Part shown: positions 56,288 to 64,000 of the stretch, piece after piece
How the letters are laid out: each line of letters starts with the position of its first letter
Position numbering within the stretch: position 1 is the first letter of the stretch
Assembly: GCF_020921035.1 (NCBI RefSeq)
Contig: NC_063157.1
Span: forward strand, 4,154,001-4,218,000
From: Rhodamnia argentea
Taxonomy: Eukaryota; Streptophyta; Magnoliopsida; Myrtales; Myrtaceae
Length of the DNA: 64,000 nt
Direction of reading: 5' to 3'
Notes under the pieces: generated by a model
Databases searched by the model: none
Told to the model about the DNA's origin: nothing
Seen by the model: the letters and a program-made list of their open reading frames with translations, nothing else
Program-made: the position numbers and the translations under genes

Positions 56288-57505
56288 CTAATCGACGAAC
56301 TCTTTGGACCTGGAAGGTGTCGATTTCGGTCGAGTCAAGTCGGAGGTGCCCCGTGTACTCATTAGGAAGTCGGAAAAGACTAGGCACTTGATGCTACGAT
56401 CGTCCAAGCTAAACACATTAACTTTATCTCTCAAGGAAGGGGAATCGGTGTTCTCCAAGAAGTAGATGCAATTCCCATTGCATCCACCGAGCTCGTGCAT
56501 AGATATCGCATACGAACAGTGGTTACTGAGAAAGAAAGCCATGTTGCCCAAGCTTCTTACCTCCACCCATTTCCCACATCGCCGATCCAATCTATAGACT
56601 GTGAAATCAAATGTCTCCTCAATATCAGGGTATAGAAAATCCTCCATATAAGCATCAAACTCGTATCCGCTTCGATTTCCGCTAAAGTATCTATCCACAA
56701 CATACAGATCACCACTCGATACCACCAAATATTTGCAATTGCCACTGCTACCACCACTGCTGCCACTGCCGCCATCAATAGTGCAAATTGATGGCGACAA
56801 CTTTTGAGTCCTAAATGAAGAATCGATCAGTGAAACCATCCCGGACCAATCAACGACGCAGACCTTGCCTTCATAAACAATAATGTCATCATAAGAACAG
56901 CCACGTTGATCATCCAAATAGGTCCAATTCTCATCCCCATACTTCCAGTAACCTAATCGCCCTTCCTCTACAATGGAATAAACCTCAAGTTCATCTAAAT
57001 CGGTCCATACACAATCTGGGGACACCACTACTTTCCTTATACCGGGAACGACGCCCCACGTACTGTACTCGAGCCTATATTCCCTACAAATTTCAACAAT
57101 CCCGAATTCGAGAGAGTCGATTACCTTGGGGAAATTTCGGGGCAAGCAAGTGATTCGCATCTGCGAGAAGAGGCTGAGGAGCTGCACGTCGCCGAGGTTC
57201 GACTCCTGGACCTTCACCAACCACCGCGATCGAGGAGGACTCGGGGCGCCCGAATCGGAAGCTTCGTCAGGCGTCTCGAGCACGCAGATCGTGCTTTCAC
57301 AAAGGAAGACGGAGGAAATCAGCGAGTGAGGGACTCGGATAGGGAATCGCGGGGCGTTGCGGTGAGGCGGAGGGATTGAGGAGCGGAACGAAGAGCAGAC
57401 GCTGCGGAACCGGAGGACGTCCATGCCAGTGTCGAGTCGCTTGCCGATCATTGAGAGAACCTCCGGTGGGAGATCGGACCATGGAGGTCTTTCGGATCGA
57501 TCCAT
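56288..57505 (-). CDS. F-box/DUF295 (SKIP23-like) protein
   Basis: A single-exon gene of 405 residues starting MDRSERPPWSDLPPEVLSMI. The F-box is at residues about 8-48 (PPEVLSMIGKRLDTGMDVLR, FRSVCSSFRSSI). The middle region has RKVVVSPDCVWTDLDELEVY, YWKYGDENWTYLDDQ and DDIIVYEGKVCVVDWSGMVS. The DUF295 C-terminus has YRLDRRCGKWVEVRSLGNMA, SYAISMHELGGCNGNCIYFL and VFSLDDRSIKCLVFSDFLMS. A Gly/Ser-rich insert (GGSGSSGGSSGN, about residues 250-262) and an acidic stretch near EDFLYPDIEETFD are particular to this copy. Likely an SCF adaptor with unknown target. It is more diverged from the unit A-C copies than its neighbour at 58966. Confidence 0.92.
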   Translation of the reverse strand: MDRSERPPWSDLPPEVLSMIGKRLDTGMDVLRFRSVCSSFRSSIPPPHRNAPRFPIRVPHSLISSVFLCESTICVLETPDEASDSGAPSPPRSRWLVKVQESNLGDVQLLSLFSQMRITCLPRNFPKVIDSLEFGIVEICREYRLEYSTWGVVPGIRKVVVSPDCVWTDLDELEVYSIVEEGRLGYWKYGDENWTYLDDQRGCSYDDIIVYEGKVCVVDWSGMVSLIDSSFRTQKLSPSICTIDGGSGSSGGSSGNCKYLVVSSGDLYVVDRYFSGNRSGYEFDAYMEDFLYPDIEETFDFTVYRLDRRCGKWVEVRSLGNMAFFLSNHCSYAISMHELGGCNGNCIYFLENTDSPSLRDKVNVFSLDDRSIKCLVFSDFLMSTRGTSDLTRPKSTPSRSKEFVD

Positions 57506-58965
57506 GCAAGTCGCCGGTTGTCAACGCTCGCACAGCGAAGAAGAAGATCTGAAGAAGTAATGTAACGAAACGATGATGTTCGTCAAGTATGAAAATTCCT
57601 GGACCCAAAAAAAAAAAAGAAGTATGGAAATTCGAAGAAATGAGTCAATATCAGTCAACTGTGCCATCCCACTTGCCGGGCCTGGGCCCGGTATGCCTAC
57701 GCTGGTTTTTGAACATTCAATTAACGAGCTATTTGAGGGAAAATTTCAAATAATTATATCAAGTGCACTTATTTTCTCAAATAATCTTTACTTTAAATAA
57801 GACTATAAAGTACTTTTATTATCTCAAATAAAGACCTAAAGTGGCCGTGATTGTTTCAAATAAGGGCCTTACCTCGCATGCCGTCCGACCGGTTAAACAT
57901 TCCCTCCGATCAGGGGTATTTTAGTCAAAATATATATTTAACCTATTTTTTAGTTAAATTACATTAAAGATCAAAAAAATATAAAAGTGAAAAAAAAAAA
58001 AAAAAGGAAACACATGCGGGGGGATGCCTCCATGTTATGAGTTGGCAATAAAAAATTAAAAATAAATTACACATAATTAGTTGGTCGGACTTTGTCCCAG
58101 TTGGCACTAAAGTGATTGTTTTTTCTCCGATTTGGCACGTAAGTGATCCAAAAAAAAAATATTAGCATTAAAGTGAGCGCACAAATATTGGCAATCCTTT
58201 TGCCCTTTTCTTTTTATGTTTTTTTCCATCCATGTTATGTTTGGCAATATTAGAGAAAAAAATGCATCGATGAATCTGAATAACATCTTTTTTTCCGTCA
58301 ACTTCTTCTTCTTCTTTTATTTGTCAGTGATGTTGCGGGCCACAAACTCTTGAAAAAGTGGACCTCACAATATTTTTTAATTATTTATTATACCAAAAAA
58401 AAAAAAAAAAAAAAAAAGCTTACGGAAGTCTAGCTTCCAGAGCTTTCCATTGAGCCTTATAAGGACATGCTAAGGTCCGGAACTCCTTAACATAAACAAT
58501 GGGTGGAAGATGAAGAACAAACCACTTTGACATTACAGTTGGGAGCTCCTGATTTGGTGCAGATCTGATTCCTCAAGTGAAAACCTAATGTGTTAGGAAA
58601 AACGGAAGCTCTGATAGCACGTCAGAATATGAGACGATGGAAAGCAATAGAGAATTGGCAAATCGAAAGTCGTATATTAGTTTCTCATGAAGAGATGTAC
58701 GTGTACGATCCTAATAACAAACGTGGGTAACTTTTTTTTGCTAGTGTCATACATATATCCACTGAAATAAACGACATTACGAGTCCACTGTCCAAATCCT
58801 GAACCTCCTCTCCATCAGGAGCTTCCGAGAGCGTAAATTCTATGCCCGTCGCCAAGAAAATGGAGGTCAGCAGCTAAATCGATTCCTGATCCACAAAAGA
58901 CATCACAAAAGCTGTGCTATTACAAGTGAGGAAGGAGATCAGAGACTAGACTACCATGGTCTAAC
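57506..58965. other. Spacer between the two minus-strand F-box genes
   Basis: Contains an arm of the second foldback family (about 57736-57880) and a repeat of the type 'ttggcactaaagtgattg...aaaaaaatattagcattaaagtga' (about 58080-58200), which recurs at about 60470-60680. A long A run is at about 58395-58417. About 58600-58660 has a retroelement-like 'gctctgatagcacgtcagaa' trace, too short to call. Confidence 0.45.
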
Positions 58966-60153
58966 CTACTTGCGGGTACACATTTCGGGTCCGCAAGGCG
59001 TTGTCGTTGTCGGCAGCGTCGGCTTCAGTTTACTCGGGTTGGAGGCGGTCGTCATGCCCAGTACAAAGTCAGAAAAGTCCAGCCACTTGATGCTACGATC
59101 TGCCAAGCTGTAAACCCTAACCTTTTCCGGCGAGCAATAGGAATAGGCGTCTTCCGCATAGTAGATGCAATTCCCGTCACAACCGCCAAGCTCGCGTGCC
59201 GAGACCGCGAATGAGCAGAGCTTGCAGAGAAAGAAAGCCGAATTGCCCAAGCTTCTCACCTCCTCCCATCTCCCACATTGTCGATCTAATCTATAGACTC
59301 TAAAATCAGACGTCCACATGTTCTCGTTACACAATGGGTCACTCTCAGGTCTCCCACATTGTCTAATATCTCTGTCCACCACGTAAAGACCATCACTCGA
59401 CACCACTAGATCCTTTCGAGAGCCGCTGCAGCTGCGGAGGCCGTCTCCATAGATTGGCATTGAGAAACTTCGAAGTCTGAAAGACGAATCGATCTGCGAA
59501 ACCGAACCGAACTGATCGACAACGCAGACTTTGCCTTCATAGACTACAATGTCATCAAAGCGATGTGGATCATCTAAGTAGCTCCAATCCTCATCCCCAT
59601 ACTTACAATAACCTAATTGCCCTCCTTCGTCAATGAAATAAACCCAACATCGATTTAAATCAGACCATACACAATCCGGATGCGTTACTACTTTCTGTAT
59701 ACCTTGAACGAGGCCTCCGCTTCTACCGCCATAACCGAACGTGTATTCTCTGCATATTTCAACTATTCGAACTTGGAGAGAATCAAGTACCTTAGGGAAC
59801 TTGCCGGGCATGTTCAGTATTCGACGCTGTGAGAAGAGGCTGAGGATCCGCCTGTGCCCGAGCTCCGACTCCTCGAGCTTCAGCAGCCACTGCGCACGAC
59901 TGGAGGCGGATCCGTCAGGCGTCTCGACGGCATAGACTGTGCTCTCGTGGAGGAACAGGGCGGACCTCCGCAAGCGAGGGAGTCGGAAAGGGAGTCGCAG
60001 GGCATCGTGGGGAAGTGGGGGGACCGAGGAGCGGAACGAGGAGCAGACGCTGCGGAATCGGAGGACGTCCATGCGAGTGTGGAGCCGCATGCCAATAAGG
60101 GAGAGAAGCTCCGGCGGGAGATCCGACCATGGACGTTTCTTGGTTACCTCCAT
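58966..60153 (-). CDS. F-box/DUF295 (SKIP23-like) protein
   Basis: A single-exon gene of 395 residues starting MEVTKKRPWSDLPPELLSLI. The frame is open for another 22 codons up to an ATG at 60219. I prefer the inner ATG because the other copies start at the same place, although the upstream words 'gcagaaaacgcaggagc' are conserved between copies. The F-box is at residues about 8-48 (RMDVLRFRSVCSSFRSSV). The middle has QKVVTHPDCVWSDLNRCWVY, YCKYGDEDWSYLDDP and DIVVYEGKVCVVDQFGSVSQ. DUF295 has YRLDRQCGRWEEVRSLGNSA, CSFAVSARELGGCDGNCIYY and VYSLADRSIKWLDFSDFVLG. It is closest to the fragment at 1-267. Likely role: SKP1-binding adaptor, substrate unknown. Confidence 0.92.
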   Translation of the reverse strand: MEVTKKRPWSDLPPELLSLIGMRLHTRMDVLRFRSVCSSFRSSVPPLPHDALRLPFRLPRLRRSALFLHESTVYAVETPDGSASSRAQWLLKLEESELGHRRILSLFSQRRILNMPGKFPKVLDSLQVRIVEICREYTFGYGGRSGGLVQGIQKVVTHPDCVWSDLNRCWVYFIDEGGQLGYCKYGDEDWSYLDDPHRFDDIVVYEGKVCVVDQFGSVSQIDSSFRLRSFSMPIYGDGLRSCSGSRKDLVVSSDGLYVVDRDIRQCGRPESDPLCNENMWTSDFRVYRLDRQCGRWEEVRSLGNSAFFLCKLCSFAVSARELGGCDGNCIYYAEDAYSYCSPEKVRVYSLADRSIKWLDFSDFVLGMTTASNPSKLKPTLPTTTTPCGPEMCTRK

Positions 60154-62003
60154 GTGTGCTCCTGCGTTTTCTGCACTAGTGATCGCAGAGTAAGAAGAAA
60201 AGGATTCGTCACTGCCCAAATTAAAGGGGAATTTTTGTTTTCCAATTTTGGAAACGGAATCTCAAGGGATTATCTTTCAGATTTTTTCGTTTGATTTAGA
60301 TCGTGAATCTTGGACAGTTCAATATTTTCTCGTTAGTGCCAAGGTAAATCTTTATCGTCACCCACCATAAATATTTGGAATATTTTTCAAGTTTAATTTA
60401 TATTAAATCATCTCGACCAACAATTCAATTGCTAAAGTAATAGAAAGGGTCAAATATTTATGTACGACGCTTACTTTAATGCACATTTTCTTTTTTGGAT
60501 TACTTAAGTGTCAAATCGAAGAAAAAACGATCACTTTGATGTCAATGGCGAAAAATTCTGGCGACCTCACTTGAGTTGGCACTTAAATAATCGTTTTTCA
60601 AAAAAATTAACACTTAAATGATACAAAAAAATATTGGCACCAAAGCGAGTACCGTATACAAATATTGACACTTGATGTGTACGTTTGCCAATAGAAAAGA
60701 CATTAGATGATCCTCAATTACTTTTTTTTTATGTTTTTTTCATCGACATTGTTTGTTAATATATTAGATAAAACGTTACCATAAAAATAGAAGAGATTTG
60801 CAGAGCGGCGAATAATGGGACCCTTCAAGGCTTCTTCCAGTTCTCTGCCTCGCGATTCTCTCGAATTCAGGATTTTGAAATCTGTAGAGAGCACAGAGGC
60901 TCGCAGGAGCACAAAGGAGTGACATTCAGACGTCTCATTCGCATATGGTTTCTACAATTATATGGAGTGGCTACCCAATTGTGCAGTGGAGAGAAATGCT
61001 TTCATTACTTTAGAATAGATGCGCCTTGTTTGGGGTAGGCGACGTCCTGCCAGGCAACTAATCGAGGAAAGTGGAAGGAAAACTTTGCGTTGCGAGATCC
61101 TAGTAGCGAATCACTTACGGCGTCGTTTTCACGCACCGGGCAACCAACCTGATGAACGGCCACGCCGCCCGTTGGCCTGCCCAAGCCAAATTTCTCAAGG
61201 AGCAAATAGGCAGGCTTAGCCAACTGCATCACATTAGAAGACCCGATCCGCCAAACTCCGGCTTGGGTTCGACTCAGTCTTTAACATTTCAATTTACGTT
61301 TTGGGCTATGGAAAAATGCCTGCTGCTGCTTCAAACAAATTCAGTGAATAAAACATGAATAAGAGTAGATTTGGAATTTCGCAAGTTGTTGAATCAATCA
61401 AACAACTTGGATTAATGACCAAATTCCAGGAACTTCACTCGATGCTCCGATGTAAAAGAGCTACACGATCAATTTCCCTGTTTTTTGTTTTTCAAACACA
61501 CAAAAGCCGAACATTACGGAAGGGACAAGAAGAATGCCAGCTCAAAACTATTACAAACTTGAACTCAGAGCCGTAACTACACGATTACGACTAACTAAAG
61601 AAATAAAAAGTTCATCCCAAAGCCTTTGATCTCAACTCGAACACTAGCATGATAGACCACTCAGAAGAGATCTGACCACGCCTTTTTCGTGTACTTAATC
61701 ATAACAACTATGGTTGCTCGCTAAATTCGAACCACCAAGTGGAATTACTACACATGAACAAGGATCCAGGGGCTATTGCTCTACAAAGAACGCCAACTGT
61801 CTAGACCAATATGAACAAAAGCTTTAAGTCAACATGAAGATATGAAGCAAACATCTTCCGCTATTAGCAATGCAAAGCTGTTCAAAGGCAACTTATATTG
61901 TCGAGTAAATGGTTGACAAGGATATGAAAAGTGACATCTAAGCTAGGAAAGTACAAAGCTTAACCTCAGTCGATGATTAAACCCCTCATCCTCACTATGT
62001 TCA
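60154..62003. other. Spacer between the last F-box gene and the RRM relic
   Basis: The F-box leader, then repeat text (about 60330-60700, the 'cttaaatgatacaaaaaaatattggcac' family shared with about 58080-58200). The rest is ordinary intergenic sequence. Short frames at 61005-61576 lack any domain. Confidence 0.45.
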
Positions 62004-62784
62004 TCACTGTCTGGACCTTGACTCTGCCCTCCTAGCCTCATCACGAGTTGAAGGGAACAGCTCCACATACCTTGATCCGATGGTCATTTTATCCTTGCTC
62101 ATAGCTCTCCTGGCCTCTTCTGCGGAGGTAAACTCCATAAATGCCTCTCTAGTTACTTTCCCGTCTGGCCTGCATGCTATGTGTATCCTGTCTTTTACCA
62201 CCTCATACTCTATGAAGAATTCAATTATTTCAGGTTTCTTCACAGAGAAGTGAAGTCCAAGCATCTTCAATATTTCAGTGAATTCCATTTGGTCCTTATC
62301 ATCAAACCTTTTCGGTCTAGATGGAGCTGGCGTAGGATTTTCCTAAATAGTCAGTATCATAAATACCTTCACAGTTAACTTCTGCAGCGACAGTATTGTA
62401 GTAATGTTGCCTCTTGCACCTAAAAAATTCCACGTAGCGATGTCCCATATTTTGTCGATCTCTCTGGAGGGCAAACTTGACATGCATTTTTCCTGCAAAG
62501 ACAACAAGGGCCTCCCACAATAAGCGTCCATTCTTATTGATCAGCAACACATCCACTATGTCAAGTCCAGCAAAGAACTTGTAGATGTCGATGTCCGTGC
62601 AGTTGAAGGGTAGTCCCCTTGGATGGACAACTGGAAAGGAAGGGGGATGATAGCCACCACCATATCCAAAAGGTTAATACCCAGCTGGACCGCTGCTTAC
62701 TGTGAAGTAGGGACTCGATTCCATCATTCTTTGTCTCTTTGAGCCGACCTCGTACCCAGCTGACACCCCCCCGCCTCCCGACAT
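62004..62784 (-). pseudogene. Two-RRM hnRNP-H/F-like protein, intronless broken copy
   Basis: Read on the minus strand this covers an entire plant hnRNP-H-like protein in one block: MSGGGGVSAGYEVGSKRQRM at the start, a Gly/Tyr region, and RRM1 (RGLPFNCTDIDIYKFFAGLD, VDVLLINKNGR, FALQRDRQNMGHRYVEFFRC). A linker leads to RRM2 (GLHFSVKKPEIIEFFIEYEV, DRIHIACRPDGKVTREAF, MSKDKMTIGSRYVELFPSTR), ending ESRSRQ. There are two breaks. A TAA replaces the expected Gln in 'PAGY-stop-PFGYGG' near 62675. A net frameshift lies in the linker near 62340, and the 781 nt are not a multiple of three. Several conserved RRM residues have also changed. The lack of introns suggests a retrocopy, but I see no poly-A tail. 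Confidence 0.8.
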
Positions 62785-63704
62785 TGCCCGTCGATATAGA
62801 GTGAAACAGCAAAGTAATACAGCCAATATTTAACCTTGCCTACTAATGATCAGGAGCAAACCTCAGCTCTCCAGGAAAAGGAGCAAGAGAAGTAGATTTG
62901 ATGACCTTTGAGAGCACGTAAATGCTACTTTTGCAGCGCAAGAAGACATTTGGCACACACGACATTCAAAAAGACAAACAACCATTGGTTAGGGCTTAAG
63001 ACCATACAGGCACTTGCAAGCTGACAGGACATGAAATCCGAGACATAATGACAGATGAATGACACAAACCATGCAATAACTGCTGTTAAGTATGTTTAGC
63101 AGAATCGAGTCTTTGCATCTGATTACAGAGATAGATATTAAGACAAAGCATCAACAGTCATTAATCATGAGAATCAAGTTAAAACCAGACGATAAAACGT
63201 CTCCACAAGTTAAGGGTTCATTTGTCTCCGTGAAACCTTCATGATAGAGGAAAGTACTACCCATGGAAATTATTTTCAGGAAAAAGGGTTAGTTTTTAAT
63301 GGTTTGGTGATTTAGGGAAAATGGTTTCCTACTTGCCAAAAAGGGAAGTCGTTCTTCCCCAATCCAAAGTTGTTGTTTTCAATCCATGGAACCATAGATC
63401 AATAAGTTTTCCATCATCTAAACACTTATAAATCGGAAAACAATTATATGGAAACAGTTTTCCTTTATCCGAAATAGTTTTCCTTCAAATAAACGGACTC
63501 TAAGTCGCAGAAGATTCTCAAAAACACATTGGCAGGAGTATCCTAACCCAGAGAGGCAGAGAGAGAAAATTCAACCGCAACAAGAAAAGCGACTGGCATA
63601 TTAGCTCGTGCCCGGTTTCTCTTACAGTACAATCTCCCCAAAACCATTTCTAGCACACACCAATAACACACTAATGTCAAACCATCCCTTCGCCTCTCTC
63701 CAGA
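62785..63704. other. Spacer between the RRM relic and the duplicated UPF0548 segment
   Basis: AT-rich, no supported gene. About 63220-63500 has repetitive text ('ggaaa.aattattttcaggaaaa', 'ggttttcc') with inverted partial copies of 'ggaaaacaattatatggaaac', perhaps part of a small mobile element. Confidence 0.35.
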
Positions 63705-64000
63705 CCAGAACAAGAAAACCATCCCACTTACCTACACACATTTAGGGTACAAGAGCAATTCATTTCAGACACCTATCAGAATCATGCGACCTGGTTCAAA
63801 CTAACAACGAAACAAACAACAAACCAGCCTTATCCCACCAGGTGTGGTGGCCAATTCAATTAAAAGAATGGAATGCCAGACAAATTTCAATTTAAGGACG
63901 TGGAATGTCTCTCACAGAGCATAAATTTCCAATATTTGACTAACAAAATACCAAGGATTGCTAATCACAACATGCCTTGAATTTCCGCACGATAGCCACT
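63705..64000 (-). pseudogene. Duplicated 5' segment of the UPF0548 gene, cut by the window edge
   Basis: Closely matches 50400-50700 (start codon and leader intron of the UPF0548 gene) in the same orientation: 'acacctatcagaatcatgc', 'aaacaaacaacaaacca.cc', 'cttatcccaccaggtgtg' and 'actaacaaaataccaagg'. The start codon is kept at 63720-63722 and reads MVFLFWS, but similarity stops there, and the expected RPSAEQQK is replaced by unrelated residues. It is therefore a truncated copy. What lies beyond 64000 cannot be seen. Confidence 0.65.

Noticed and set aside
1-64000. CRISPR arrays, prokaryotic operons, phage genes
   Set aside because: Nothing of the kind is seen. The window is plant nuclear DNA with spliced genes.

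Overview
This is a nuclear DNA window from a eudicot plant. Every recognisable gene is a plant gene with plant-type introns: a DYW-type PPR editing factor, a GH19 chitinase with a hevein domain, a plastid MATE carrier, a plant DHHC S-acyltransferase, and F-box/DUF295 and strictosidine-synthase-like families. The intergenic foldback repeats and the local expansion of SKIP23-like F-box genes make me think of Myrtaceae (the Eucalyptus/Syzygium group). That family-level guess rests on general familiarity and was not tested.

Layout. (1) 0-24.7 kb is an accessory cluster. F-box/DUF295 genes on the plus strand alternate with four-exon strictosidine-synthase-like (SSL) genes on the minus strand in three decaying units. 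Unit A has an F-box 3' end at 1-267 and an intact SSL at 2329-4975. Unit B has an F-box pseudogene at 7877-8877, an intact SSL at 10032-13007 and an SSL exon-1 relic at 13605-14004. Unit C has an intact F-box at 20757-21833, an SSL pseudogene at 22820-23757 and an exon-1 relic near 23800-23920. A Ty1/copia fossil with two 435-bp LTRs and a 5-bp target duplication (14509-19753) sits inside unit B, and unit C still carries the empty paralogous site. (2) 24.7-29.5 kb holds a 14-exon plastid MATE transporter gene (DTX45-like) with one GC-AG intron. (3) 29.5-34.6 kb is a long gene-poor stretch, part of it possibly organelle-derived. (4) 34.7-35.9 kb is a class I chitinase. (5) 37.3-52.3 kb is a conserved housekeeping block, all on the minus strand: PAT10, MEF1, a UPF0548/OEP23-type gene and tRNA-splicing endonuclease SEN2. 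Two small hAT-type non-autonomous elements lie in the flanks (45895-46423 and 53989-54244). (6) 56.3-60.2 kb has two more intact F-box/DUF295 genes, minus strand. (7) 62.0-64.0 kb has an intronless, broken two-RRM hnRNP-H-like copy and, at the window edge, a second copy of the UPF0548 gene's 5' region.

Functional reading. The core block serves organelle and RNA biology (plastid envelope, mitochondrial RNA editing, tRNA splicing) and protein lipidation. The genes there are unrelated neighbours, not a pathway. The ends of the window are birth-and-death clusters. I found no convincing novel molecular system. The most unusual structure is the alternating F-box/SSL array, with its exon-1 relics and an unexplained conserved module. 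Exon boundaries for the SSL, MATE, PAT10, UPF0548 and chitinase genes were worked out by hand from splice consensus, reading phase and remembered family sequence, and all sum to whole codons.
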